Source: Thiopontia sp013349825 (GTDB lineage Bacteria; Pseudomonadota; Gammaproteobacteria; GCF-002020875). Taken from it: 30,876 nt of DNA. Made by a program: the position numbers and the translations under genes. Positions 16,665 to 24,971 of this stretch are shown one piece after another. Below the pieces are notes generated by a model. That model did no database searches. It was not told where the DNA came from and saw only the letters and a list, made by a program, of their open reading frames with translations. The stretch lies in assembly GCA_963981015.1 (NCBI GenBank), contig CAXCCG010000024.1, positions 1 to 30,876 on the forward strand, given 5' to 3'. The stretch's first letter is position 1, and each line of letters starts with the position of its first letter.

Positions 16665-17313
16665 AATGTTGTAGTGCGCGACTGACCAGTTCGGAGAGCT
16701 GATCAAGGAAGTGGGTCCCCATGTGGTGGTGATACTGCTGCGGGTCTGAGCTACCGAGTGCCACCAAACCCTGATTGCCAAACTCCCCCAGTGGCAATAA
16801 TGCAACCGAGGCACCATCCTCTACCCCTTCCCCAAACAAAGATTTGCGCTGCTCCTCCTCCAACTGTCCACAGAACGGAACACTGTCACGCATCATCTCT
16901 TCAAAGGTCTCATGGGTCTCGGCAGTCTCGCCATGTGGCAATAGCACCACCACCTGCTCTATATTGAAGTGCTCTCGCAGGCTCTCATAGAGTGAAGCGA
17001 TCACGTCATCATGATCTTCACACTCCAGTAACTCCAACGCCAAGCGGTGCATATTATCACTCAGTTTGTGGTTGTCACGCGCTACATGGAGCAGACTGCG
17101 GATCTCATTTTGCAGTTTGCCATTCTGTTCACGCAACATCACCACCTGACGTTCGATCAGTGAAGTGACACCTCCATTCTGATGTGGAATCTCCAGCGCA
17201 CCCAGAAGTGCCGGCTGCCTCTGAAAAAAATCCGGATGCTGCTTCAAGTAGCTAACCACATCTTCTGCCGTGATGATCTGCTGATCTGTTGACTGACCCT
17301 CTTGCTGACTCAT
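16651..17313 (-). CDS. DUF484 family protein
   Basis: This 220-residue protein belongs to the DUF484 (YigA-like) family. It has an N-terminal ITAEDVVSYLKQHPDFFQRQPALL motif and an amphipathic, probably coiled-coil stretch (about 50-85, SLIERQVVMLREQNGKLQNEI). A GAF-like domain covers the rest, ending DQLSELVSRALQH. Its function is not established, although its fixed place between dapF and xerC suggests only transcriptional linkage. The start codon overlaps the dapF stop in an ATGA four-base overlap, implying translational coupling. The xerC start lies inside its 3' end. Confidence 0.93.
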   Translation of the reverse strand: MSQQEGQSTDQQIITAEDVVSYLKQHPDFFQRQPALLGALEIPHQNGGVTSLIERQVVMLREQNGKLQNEIRSLLHVARDNHKLSDNMHRLALELLECEDHDDVIASLYESLREHFNIEQVVVLLPHGETAETHETFEEMMRDSVPFCGQLEEEQRKSLFGEGVEDGASVALLPLGEFGNQGLVALGSSDPQQYHHHMGTHFLDQLSELVSRALQHCERN

Positions 17314-18143
17314 AACTCAACCACCCCTTCAAAAACGGTCTCTGCCGGACCGGTCATCATCACTGGTGCATCTCCTCCATTCCACTCTATCAAGAGTTCA
17401 CCACCCCGCAAGGTTGCTGTAACTTTACGATCCAACTTTCCCTGCACGATCCCCGAAACCACGGCAGCACAGGTTCCGGTGCCACAGGCCAGGGTCTCAC
17501 CAGCACCACGCTCATAGACGCGCAACTTGATTCTGGAGCGATCCACTATCTCCATAAAACCTGCATTCACCCGCTGCGGAAAACGGGGGTGAGACTCCAG
17601 CAGTGGCCCCAAGCGCTCCACCACTGCATCGCTTAATTGATCGACAGTCACGACCACATGAGGGTTTCCCATCGAAACAGCCCCCACCTTCAGGGTTTCG
17701 TCATCAACCTCAATCGCATACTGGTCAGTCTGCTGCTCTGCCTCAAACGGGATCGCTTTTGGTTCTAAAATCGGTGTCCCCATATTGACGGTAACCCAGC
17801 CGTTGGGCTGAAGCTTCAGAGTGATGACTCCAGATGCTGTTTCAACCACAATCTCCTGTTTCCGGGTCAGCCCCTTTTCACGGACAAAACGGGCAAAACA
17901 GCGTGCCCCATTGCCGCACTGCTCCACTTCTCCACCATCAGCATTCCAGATACGGTAGCGAAAATCGGTCTCATCACTGAGCGATGGCTCGACCAGCAAT
18001 AACTGATCACACCCCACCCCAAAGTTCCGGTCTGCCAGAAAACGGACCTGCTCTGTTGTTGGTTCAAAGGGAGAGGTGACCCCATCAATGACGACAAAGT
18101 CATTACCCAATCCATGCATTTTTGTAAATTGCAGTTGACTCAT
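17310..18143 (-). CDS. dapF: DapF, diaminopimelate epimerase
   Basis: DapF interconverts LL- and meso-diaminopimelate, giving the peptidoglycan cross-linker and the lysine precursor. The 277 residues match the family. The N-terminus FTKMHGLGNDFVVID is nearly invariant. The two catalytic cysteines are C76 in GGEVEQCGNGARC and C220 in GETLACGTGTC, equivalent to C73 and C217 in E. coli. The start lies six bases after the lysA stop, and the stop overlaps the DUF484 start, so lysA, dapF and the following genes are tightly coupled. Confidence 0.98.
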   Translation of the reverse strand: MSQLQFTKMHGLGNDFVVIDGVTSPFEPTTEQVRFLADRNFGVGCDQLLLVEPSLSDETDFRYRIWNADGGEVEQCGNGARCFARFVREKGLTRKQEIVVETASGVITLKLQPNGWVTVNMGTPILEPKAIPFEAEQQTDQYAIEVDDETLKVGAVSMGNPHVVVTVDQLSDAVVERLGPLLESHPRFPQRVNAGFMEIVDRSRIKLRVYERGAGETLACGTGTCAAVVSGIVQGKLDRKVTATLRGGELLIEWNGGDAPVMMTGPAETVFEGVVEL

Positions 18144-18149
18144 ATTCCT

Positions 18150-19400
18150 TTACTCTGGGATGTGCTCACCGGCATAAAGTGATTCAATGGTTTCACGTTC
18201 ACGAACCAGCCACTGCTGATCACCTGAGACCATCACCTCTGCTGCACGAGGCCGGGAATTGTAGGTAGAGCTCATCACAAAGCCATAGGCCCCGGAAGAG
18301 AGCACCGCCAGAAAATCACCCGACTGCACATTCAGAGCACGGTCTTTACCCAAAAAGTCACCAGTCTCACAGATCGGCCCAACCACATCATAGTTGACCA
18401 CTTCCCCACCATTGCGCTCTTCAACCGTGACAATTTTCTGCCATGCGCTGTAAAGAGCGGGGCGGATCAGATCATTCATCGCACCATCCACAATACAGAA
18501 ATTTTTCTCTTCACCCTGCTTGAGAAACTCTACTTTCGTCAGCATCACCCCTGCGTTGCCAACCATGGCCCGCCCCGGCTCCATGATCACCTCCAGATCA
18601 CGCCCCTCCAACCGGGTGGTAACCGCCTGCACATAGGCTTGCGGAGAGGGGGGGCTATCATCCTGATAGTCAATACCAAGCCCACCCCCCACATCAATAT
18701 GGTGCAGCTGAATACCCGCCTCTGCCAATTGATCGATCAACAGCAGCACCCGATCCAACGCATCTTCAAAGGGTGATAGGTCGGTTAACTGCGATCCAAT
18801 GTGACAATCGACGCCGATAATCTCCAGATGGGGGAGTGTTGCTGCCTCTTTGTAGACCCGTAGCGCCTCATCAATCGTCACCCCGAACTTATTGGAACGT
18901 AGCCCCGTTGAGATATAGGGGTGTGTACCCGCATCTACATCCGGGTTAACTCTTAGCGAGACCGGCGCCTTGACTCCCATCCCTGCGGCAACCTCATTGA
19001 CCCGTAACAGCTCTGCCTCAGATTCAATATTGAAGCAGCGAATCCCCACCTCCAGCCCTCGCCGAATCTCATCCGCACGTTTACCAACACCGGAGAAAAC
19101 CACTTTTCCTGCATCACCACCCGCCTTGAGTACACGCTCCAGTTCACCGACCGAGACGATATCAAAACCGGCACCCAGTCTGGCCAGCAGTGCCAGCACT
19201 GCAAGATTGGAGTTGGCCTTAACCGCAAAACAGATGAGATGGCTCTGGCCACTAAAACCTGACTCATAGGCGCTCCACTGGCCTCGAATCGCATTTTCAG
19301 AGTAGACAAATAGCGGGGTGCCATACTGTGTTGCCAATGATTTCAGAGAGAGGGACTCGATATGGAGCGTGCCCTCTTTTCTTTCAATATATGGATACAT
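18150..19400 (-). CDS. lysA: LysA, diaminopimelate decarboxylase
   Basis: LysA decarboxylates meso-diaminopimelate to lysine with pyridoxal phosphate. The 416 residues show a fold III PLP barrel with the cofactor lysine K61 in CFAVKANSN, HIGSQ near residue 195, the glycine-rich GGGLGI phosphate-binding loop, and EPGRAMVGNAG. Near the C-terminus lie the CETGDFLGKDR active-site cysteine motif and the AYGFVMSSTYNSRPRAAEV stretch. It sits directly upstream of dapF, so consecutive enzymes of the pathway are adjacent. The Shine-Dalgarno region before the ATG is weak (AGGA about 14 bases away). Confidence 0.97.
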   Translation of the reverse strand: MYPYIERKEGTLHIESLSLKSLATQYGTPLFVYSENAIRGQWSAYESGFSGQSHLICFAVKANSNLAVLALLARLGAGFDIVSVGELERVLKAGGDAGKVVFSGVGKRADEIRRGLEVGIRCFNIESEAELLRVNEVAAGMGVKAPVSLRVNPDVDAGTHPYISTGLRSNKFGVTIDEALRVYKEAATLPHLEIIGVDCHIGSQLTDLSPFEDALDRVLLLIDQLAEAGIQLHHIDVGGGLGIDYQDDSPPSPQAYVQAVTTRLEGRDLEVIMEPGRAMVGNAGVMLTKVEFLKQGEEKNFCIVDGAMNDLIRPALYSAWQKIVTVEERNGGEVVNYDVVGPICETGDFLGKDRALNVQSGDFLAVLSSGAYGFVMSSTYNSRPRAAEVMVSGDQQWLVRERETIESLYAGEHIPE

Positions 19401-19434
19401 AAAAGGATTTTCTTCCTGGAGGTTTTATTTGAGG

Positions 19435-19785
19435 TTACTTCGATGTCTGCTGCTGCAGAATCAACTGACCGAGACGGTAACGGAGCTGATTGACCTCTTT
19501 CAGCGCACTGTCAGCGGCCTCCAGAGCGCCTTCGCTACGCAGACTCTGTTCACTAGCCTGTTTTTGAGACAGTTGCGCACGAAGCTCCTGCTCCTGTTGG
19601 TAGCGCTGATACAGTGCCTCCGACTGTGTACGTAGCTGTTGTGCCTGAGCCTCTGTAGTTGCCCGTTGTGACTGCTGTTCCAACTGGTTCGCCTTCAGAT
19701 TATCTGGCAGATAGAGTTCTCCAGACTGTCCACAAGCGGTCAACAGGGCCATTACGGGTAACAATAAAAAGTTTTTTCTGTTCAT
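19435..19785 (-). CDS. lptM: LptM/YifL-like lipoprotein with extended Gln-rich coiled coil
   Basis: The preferred start is ATG at 19785 (116 residues); a TTG at 19794 would add three. A short lipoprotein signal peptide ends in the lipobox LLTAC with lipidated C18. It is followed by GQSGELYLPD, the hallmark of the LptM (YifL) family, which in E. coli helps the LptD/LptE outer-membrane translocon mature. Placement ahead of the lysA-dapF-DUF484-xerC block matches the usual location next to dapF. E. coli LptM is only about 67 residues. Here an extra Gln/Glu/Leu-rich segment (about 35-115) is predicted to be helical or coiled coil. The family call is good for the N-terminus, but the role of the tail is unknown. 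Confidence 0.8.
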   Translation of the reverse strand: MNRKNFLLLPVMALLTACGQSGELYLPDNLKANQLEQQSQRATTEAQAQQLRTQSEALYQRYQQEQELRAQLSQKQASEQSLRSEGALEAADSALKEVNQLRYRLGQLILQQQTSK

Positions 19786-19870
19786 GGCGGTCAAGTATAA
19801 ACTTCACACTCGATGGAGACCATACCTCATATCATTTCGCCACTATAATACTGCTTTTCAAGGTGCCGCA

Positions 19871-19927
19871 TTACAGCACCATCCACAGCATCATCAAGAG
19901 CACGGCGACCGCAATATAGATTAACAT
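19871..19927 (-). CDS. Candidate 18-residue hydrophobic micro-ORF
   Basis: An ATG four bases after the stop codon of the hybrid kinase opens a frame of 18 codons, MLIYIAVAVLLMMLWMVL, then TAA. The peptide is one continuous membrane-spanning helix without a charged residue. GAGG lies two bases before the ATG, which is too close for good initiation, so any translation would most likely be by reinitiation after the kinase gene. A random AT/GC mix could give such a short frame, so this is only a candidate. Confidence 0.22.
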   Translation of the reverse strand: MLIYIAVAVLLMMLWMVL

Positions 19928-19931
19928 GGCC

Positions 19932-22694
19932 TCAGCGCTCTATGATCTGTTCAAGTTTCTGTTGCAGCGCAGCAGTCTGTTCCAGACGCTGACTCTCTTG
20001 GCCCAACTCAATCAGATCACAGACCCTCCTGGCCATTTCGGTCAACTCTGGAAATCCAAAACTGGAACCACTCCCTTTCAGGGTGTGCGCTGTCTCCTGA
20101 ACCAGTTTCCAATCCTCTGCGGCAACAGCCCGACTTAATGTCTCTGATAACTCTTCAGCTCTATTGATAAAGAGCGCCATCAGCTCATCATCAATTTCAT
20201 TATCCATTCCTGACTGCTCTTTTGGCGGTTTTACGGATTGTTCGACTGGCTGCTCTTCTTGTGGTGAACCCACGGGGGTTTCTCGCTGCAAATATTGGCT
20301 CAACACCTGATTCAATGCCCTCCGGTCAATGGGTTTACTCAGAAAATCATCACAACCGGCCTCTTTGAACTGGTCTCTGTGTTGCTGCATCACGTTGGCG
20401 GTCATGGCTACGATAGGCGCATGATAGCCGACAGCTCGAAGTCTCCGTGTAGCCTCAATCCCATCCATTACCGGCATCTGCATATCCATCAACAACAGAG
20501 GATAGGATTGATGCAACACCTGCTCTAGCGCCTCTTGACCATTATTCACTAAGGTGACCTTAACCCCCACAGAGGCCAACATTTTACGCACCAAAACCTG
20601 CAACTCAACCGTATCTTCAGCAACCAACACCTCACCCACGAAGCGCTGAGAAACACTATCAACAGCCTCTTGGTCCCGTTCTACCCTGCTCTCTCTATCT
20701 ATTTGATAGGGGAGATTAAGCTGAAAACAGGAGCCCACACCCTCTTCACTACTCACCTCAATATCGCCCTCCATCATCTGCGCCAGCGTCATTGAGATAT
20801 GCAGTCCCAAACCGGTACCTCCAAAGCGGCGAGAGATTGATCGATCTGCCTGTTCGAAGGGCTGAAACAGACGATTGAGCACTTCAACAGACATACCGAT
20901 ACCACTATCCTCTACCCGGAAGTGGAGACGATGATCTGCCCAAATTTTAAGAGATACCGCCCCTGAAGAGGTGAATTTAAATGCATTTCCCAACAGGTTA
21001 ATCAGAACCTGCCCTATACGCCGCCCATCCCCTTCAACCTGATGCGTCAGTTTTTCAGTGAAATCCACATTGAAACTAATGTCCGACTCAGCTGCACGTA
21101 CCTTAAAAATACGCGCCACCTCATCGATCATCTGCTCCAGATCATAACTCCCTTCATCGATCTCAAATTTTCCTGATTCAATCTTGGACAGATCGAGAAT
21201 ATCGTTAATCAATGACAATAACCCTCGACTGGAGAACTCAACCGACAGCAACAGCTCTCGCTGCTCCTCACTCAGCAGGCTGGTTGCCAATAGTTCACTA
21301 TTACCAATAATAGATGTCAATGGCGTACGTAATTCATGGCTCATCGCAGCCAAAAAATCATCCTTTGCCTTATTGGCCTCGTCAGCCTGCAGGGCAGAGG
21401 CCTCCAGTGCTTGCTGAATCTGTGCCCGTTCACGGCTGTTTTTATCCAGCTCTGCCGCCATTTCAACAAAGGCACGGTTGAGATCACCCAGCTCATCACT
21501 GCGCACGGTATTAATGCCAACGGCAAAATCTTCATCTTTGACCTTGGCAATCCCCCGAAGCAACCGATGAATCGGACGACTGAGAAAAGCGGATTCAATC
21601 CATGCAACCCAGAAGATTAGCACGAGCAGCCCAGCCAGCACCCAGATCGTAACCTGTCGATCCTGATTAACCTCTGACAGCAGTAAAGACTCAGAGACAT
21701 AGATCACCACCCCTCCCCAACCCAAATCACCAATCGGTTCCCATGCAGCAAACATTGCTTCCCCTGCCATCACATTTTGGGTAAGTCTGGCCCCTGTTTC
21801 CCCCTTAAGTGCCAGTACCATTGGACTCTCAATCTCTCCAGATAGCGCTTGTTGCTGAAATTTCAAAAACTGAGCCTGCTTACTCCAATCAAACATTGTC
21901 TGATTCAAAAACAGTATTTGTTCACCCTGCAGCTGACCCAGAATCACTTTACTCTCTGGATGAAGTCCCTCTAGGTTATTGATTATCTCGTTGATGGGGT
22001 GAACCGAATATTGCAACACCAGCACCCCCAAACGCTCACCATTCTGACCATCAATAGATGAACTGACAAAACCAGCCTGCTTCAGGTTTGACGGCAGATA
22101 AGGCTCGACATGTGAAAGATAGGCCTTATCTCGATGCTGCGCTTTCATCGCTTGGTCATACACACTCTTCAATTGGCTCTTTTGAAGTCCTCCCTGATTC
22201 AGGTTACCCACAAAATCTGACTCCTTCTGAGCGGTGTAGAGGATATTTCCTGAAGGGTCAATCAAATACAGGTCATAGAAACCGAAGTCATTCACATATT
22301 CCACCAAGGTCGGATGAAGGGTGCGATGGCGCTGACTGTATGGGCTTCCGTCCCCTGGATCCACCAACAGATCACGATCATCAGAACGGTGTGGGTTTTT
22401 GTAAATATAGTGTTGCAGCAACTCTTCGATTGAAGTCTGTGCAAAGTCCTGCGGTAGACGATGCATATTTTCAACCACAAAAGGGGAGCGGGAGAGTGTT
22501 TTGGCATGCTGTTTGGTTTGGCGCAGATAGTTCTCAATCTGCAACACCTTGAGATCTCGAATTTCAGATAGATGGTCGAGTGCCTGAGCTTTCAAATCAA
22601 ACCGGGTATTGATATCGGTAAAGAAACCAAAGATGGCAAGTGGCACCCACCCCAAGAGGATTAGCAACAACAATATCTGAAAACGGAGCTTCAT
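19932..22694 (-). CDS. Hybrid sensor histidine kinase (sensor-HAMP-HisKA-HATPase-REC-Hpt)
   Basis: This 920-residue membrane kinase has a complete His-Asp-His relay, like BarA/ArcB-type sensors. A membrane segment near 5-27 and another near 350-372 bracket a large periplasmic sensor region, probably a double Cache-like fold (FYDLYLIDPSGNILYT, GVLVLQYSVHPI). A HAMP linker and short coiled coil follow. Then come HisKA with H453 (MSHELRTPLT), the HATPase domain (NLLGNAFKFT, VEDSGIGM, GGTGLGLHIS), a receiver with D737 (LLMDMQMPVMDG) and a C-terminal Hpt domain with H870 (TAHTLKGSGSSFGF). The signal is unknown. Its partner may be an unlinked regulator or the plus-strand response regulator 1.1 kb away. 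Confidence 0.93.
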   Translation of the reverse strand: MKLRFQILLLLILLGWVPLAIFGFFTDINTRFDLKAQALDHLSEIRDLKVLQIENYLRQTKQHAKTLSRSPFVVENMHRLPQDFAQTSIEELLQHYIYKNPHRSDDRDLLVDPGDGSPYSQRHRTLHPTLVEYVNDFGFYDLYLIDPSGNILYTAQKESDFVGNLNQGGLQKSQLKSVYDQAMKAQHRDKAYLSHVEPYLPSNLKQAGFVSSSIDGQNGERLGVLVLQYSVHPINEIINNLEGLHPESKVILGQLQGEQILFLNQTMFDWSKQAQFLKFQQQALSGEIESPMVLALKGETGARLTQNVMAGEAMFAAWEPIGDLGWGGVVIYVSESLLLSEVNQDRQVTIWVLAGLLVLIFWVAWIESAFLSRPIHRLLRGIAKVKDEDFAVGINTVRSDELGDLNRAFVEMAAELDKNSRERAQIQQALEASALQADEANKAKDDFLAAMSHELRTPLTSIIGNSELLATSLLSEEQRELLLSVEFSSRGLLSLINDILDLSKIESGKFEIDEGSYDLEQMIDEVARIFKVRAAESDISFNVDFTEKLTHQVEGDGRRIGQVLINLLGNAFKFTSSGAVSLKIWADHRLHFRVEDSGIGMSVEVLNRLFQPFEQADRSISRRFGGTGLGLHISMTLAQMMEGDIEVSSEEGVGSCFQLNLPYQIDRESRVERDQEAVDSVSQRFVGEVLVAEDTVELQVLVRKMLASVGVKVTLVNNGQEALEQVLHQSYPLLLMDMQMPVMDGIEATRRLRAVGYHAPIVAMTANVMQQHRDQFKEAGCDDFLSKPIDRRALNQVLSQYLQRETPVGSPQEEQPVEQSVKPPKEQSGMDNEIDDELMALFINRAEELSETLSRAVAAEDWKLVQETAHTLKGSGSSFGFPELTEMARRVCDLIELGQESQRLEQTAALQQKLEQIIER

Positions 22695-22951
22695 GCAGAT
22701 CCAGTAGGGGCCTGTAAATAATGATGGCGCATAGTGTAGCGCCCCGCTCTGACTGCAACAACCTAATTAAATCAACGCCCCACAAACGACCCATCTAATG
22801 AAGGATAAATTTTATTCTCACTACAGACGATTTGATAAAAGATTTCTGTTACAGATTCTGTCTTCCCTCTCTTTTACGGTTCAGTAGTTGCATCTTTCTC
22901 TCTAAAGAGTGAGGCCATTACTGGCCACAACGCTACAAACAGGAGCAGATC
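22695..22951. promoter_or_regulatory. Divergent promoter region between the hybrid kinase and the 109-aa orphan
   Basis: This 257-base gap separates two divergently oriented genes, so it should hold a promoter for each. Two structures are seen: GGCGC/GCGCC arms (22726-22730 and 22739-22743) close to the kinase start, and a short GGCC...GGCC palindrome at about 22913-22926 before the plus-strand gene. No promoter matched a consensus well. Confidence 0.4.
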
Positions 22952-23281
22952 ATGAACTACTATGAAGAGCAGATTGAACAGATGGGTGAAAATGAGGTGC
23001 GAGTCCTGCTCAGTCAAGCCTATCACCGCCTGAACCACTGTGAGGCCAGCATGGTGAACTCCCATGGACAGATCCAGATGTTGGGCCTTGAGGATGTAGA
23101 GGGTTACTCCAGAAGAACTGAACACGCCAACCATGTGGTGCAACGGTGTCAATCACGGCTCAATACGCTTCACCACATCCGTTCTGAACTACAGAGAGGG
23201 GTTATTATTCACCACATTCTCTCAAGCGTAATCCAGCAACATGGACATAAACCGATGACTGTAGTTCAACAAGCTGCATAG
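22952..23281 (+). CDS. Hypothetical protein, 109 aa, His-rich helical
   Basis: The start is supported by a GGAG Shine-Dalgarno sequence seven bases before the ATG. The protein has no signal peptide or membrane segment. It is mostly helical, with several His and Gln residues in its second half (HANHVVQRCQ, HHIRSELQ, HHILSSVIQQHGHK) and two cysteines. No family was recognised. It stands alone on the plus strand, divergent from the hybrid kinase, with the MITE-like element 43 bases after its stop. The overlapping minus-strand frame looks like a shadow. A cytoplasmic role is inferred from composition only. Confidence 0.65.
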   Translation: MNYYEEQIEQMGENEVRVLLSQAYHRLNHCEASMVNSHGQIQMLGLEDVEGYSRRTEHANHVVQRCQSRLNTLHHIRSELQRGVIIHHILSSVIQQHGHKPMTVVQQAA

Positions 23282-23324
23282 TGGAATTGGCAACAAACAT
23301 TTCAAGGGTATCTTAAATAGATTA

Positions 23325-23588
23325 GGGAACCTCTGAAAAAGTCTGGGTAATTTGAATTACGTCCATAGTGTTCAAGATCAAGGCGCACCCCAGGGTGTCT
23401 CTCTCGACGTAATACGTCTCACCTTGAAAGATCGCAGCCAATACCCCAGGGCACCTTCTCTTGCGCAAGCGCAATTCACCTTGTAGCGGGCTATTAGCAA
23501 GGTTTTCAACCGAGGAACGAGGTCGAGCAACGAAGATATTGGGCGCTATGGGCGTTAGGCATTTACACATGACTTATTCAGGGGTTCC
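23325..23588. mobile_element. 264-bp MITE-like non-autonomous element
   Basis: The ends read GGGAACCTCTGAA on the left and the inverse, TTCAGGGGTTCC, on the right. A TTA triplet on both sides (23322-23324 and 23589-23591) is compatible with a 3-bp target duplication. Comparing the first 55 bases with the reverse complement of the last 55 gives about 36 matches, so the terminal inverted repeats are long and decayed. Inside are two tandem modules about 57 bp apart, each ACCCCAGGG, then a hairpin, then CACCTTG (23387-23426 and 23443-23483). No frame encodes a transposase, so it would have to be moved in trans. The 3-bp TTA target is compatible with, for example, an IS5-family enzyme, which is a guess. 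Confidence 0.65.
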
Positions 23589-23591
23589 TTA

Positions 23592-23618
23592 GGGAACCGC
23601 TGAACAAGCTATGCTTGT
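23592..23618. repeat. Isolated left end of the same repeat family, with hairpin
   Basis: GGGAACCGCTGAACAAG directly abuts the right end of the 264-bp element across the shared TTA and matches the family left end with one change. It then runs into ACAAGC-TAT-GCTTGT (23604-23618), a perfect 6-bp hairpin. No matching right end was found downstream, so it may be a relic of a second copy that was the insertion target. Confidence 0.45.
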
Positions 23619-23790
23619 GCCTTCTGAATATAGGCTTTCTAAGAATCGACGATCTCCTGCCTTTTAATTTTTGACACTTCTATCCCAGACTTGCTACTCT
23701 CCTTTTTGATAAAACTAATACTGCTGTAATTGGGGAGATTGCACAGTACGCATGGACGTCTCCTCTTTGACTTGAGACTACAAAATAAAA

Positions 23791-24900
23791 ATGCAAAAAG
23801 ACACAACAACTTATCGAATTCTTGCAGTCGATGACGATCCTGACGTCCATAACACCTATCACGCTATTCTGGATAGTAGTGCCGCTGAGTTTGATGATGA
23901 GCTGATGGCACTGACTCAGGGAATGGACCTTGAAGTTCAGGAGGAAGAGAACCATTTCCAACTTGAATCCGCATACAGCGGTCAAGAGGGGTTACAACAC
24001 GTCCTTGATGCCATTCATGAGGGGAATCCCTACTCTGTTGTTTTCCTCGATATGCGTATGCCACCCGGTTGGGATGGCCTGGTAACTGCTGAGAAGATTC
24101 GTGAAGCCGACCCCACGATCCGGATCATCCTGATCACCGCCTATATGGATTATGAACTCAGCGATATTCAACAGCGTATTGGTAACGATTTTATCTTTCT
24201 ACATAAACCAATTGACCGTGATGAGTTGCTTCAACTAACAACGCTGTTTGCCTCACAGTGGGAACGCGCATCACAGATCATTCAGCCCCAAAAACATCAG
24301 GTGGGATACTCAATTCCAACCAAGACGGTTGAGGAGGCACCCGTAACGGACCAAAAGCATCCCATGCGGATTGTTCTGATTGACCCTATGGCTGCCATTA
24401 GAAGTCTCTATGAAAAATTGCTATTGAGAAATACCCATTATGACGTTGCCTGTGCTGCAAACACTGATGAGGCATTGATGCTGATCAACCGCTTCTCTCC
24501 AGACCTCTGCATCATCAGTCTCTCTATGAACTCACAACAGATGACGCTGATCAATAGCTGCCTCGACGCTACTCAGCACAAACTGGCACTACTTGCAGAC
24601 GACCACAATAGTCCAATCCCCTTATCCCACGCAGGTGGCTCAGAAATACTGTATAAAAACGATCCAACAGAAATTTTTCTGCAACGTATTCGAGCGATTG
24701 AACAGAAGATACAGCAGCAGAGCAATCCAGTCTCTTCAACAGTTGAGAGCACGTTGCCTGCAGGGGTTGAACAGGCCCTTACCAAGATGATCGGCCACTG
24801 TGACGCACTACTTGAGAGCAGCCTGGACAATCAGCAACGCCTCCATGTTGAGGCGATAGCTGTCTCTGCACGAACTCAACGCCTCAAACTGGGTAGCTGA
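23791..24900 (+). CDS. Double-receiver response regulator, second receiver degenerate
   Basis: The 369-residue cytoplasmic protein has no DNA-binding or enzymatic output domain. Receiver 1 (about 8-155) is complete: the VDDDP acidic pocket, phospho-acceptor D87 in VVFLDMRMPPGWDG, Thr in ILITAY, and Lys in FLHKPID. It has an insertion of about 35 acidic residues between beta1 and beta2 (EFDDELMALTQGMDLEVQEEENHFQ). Receiver 2 (about 193-305) starts MRIVLIDPMAAIRSLYEKLL but has Ser243 where the phospho-acceptor Asp should be, so it is a pseudo-receiver. A helical, Gln-rich tail follows. The Shine-Dalgarno is poor (AT-rich leader). The nearby hybrid kinase is a possible but unproven partner. Confidence 0.85.
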   Translation: MQKDTTTYRILAVDDDPDVHNTYHAILDSSAAEFDDELMALTQGMDLEVQEEENHFQLESAYSGQEGLQHVLDAIHEGNPYSVVFLDMRMPPGWDGLVTAEKIREADPTIRIILITAYMDYELSDIQQRIGNDFIFLHKPIDRDELLQLTTLFASQWERASQIIQPQKHQVGYSIPTKTVEEAPVTDQKHPMRIVLIDPMAAIRSLYEKLLLRNTHYDVACAANTDEALMLINRFSPDLCIISLSMNSQQMTLINSCLDATQHKLALLADDHNSPIPLSHAGGSEILYKNDPTEIFLQRIRAIEQKIQQQSNPVSSTVESTLPAGVEQALTKMIGHCDALLESSLDNQQRLHVEAIAVSARTQRLKLGS

Positions 24901-24918
24901 GCTATCTAAGTTCGAACT

Positions 24919-24946
24919 ATAGAGCGCCCTCTATTCCCACTTTTTC
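24919..24946 (+). terminator. Weak terminator-like hairpin after the response regulator
   Basis: ATAGAG and CTCTAT pair across a four-base CGCC loop shortly after the stop codon, and a CTTTTTC run follows a few bases later. The stem is only 6 bp and AT-rich, so termination would be inefficient. Confidence 0.35.
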
Positions 24947-24971
24947 TGGTTGAATAACTACAGGGCCTCTC

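Noticed and set aside
16665..16817. 51-residue N-terminal extension of XerC
   Set aside because: It overlaps the DUF484 gene in another frame and does not resemble any recombinase. The GTG at 16664 gives the normal family length.
22874..23152. 92-residue minus-strand frame opposite the 109-residue gene
   Set aside because: It has no Shine-Dalgarno support and overlaps a plus-strand gene with a good one. Its hydrophobicity reflects the antisense of His/Gln-rich codons.
23322..23570. 82-residue frame inside the MITE
   Set aside because: It is an Arg- and Pro-containing translation of repeat sequence with no transposase motif. Its limits are set by the repeat, so it is taken as spurious.
23671..23700. 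TTGACA as a -35 box for the response regulator
   Set aside because: The best -10 at proper spacing matches only three of six consensus bases.
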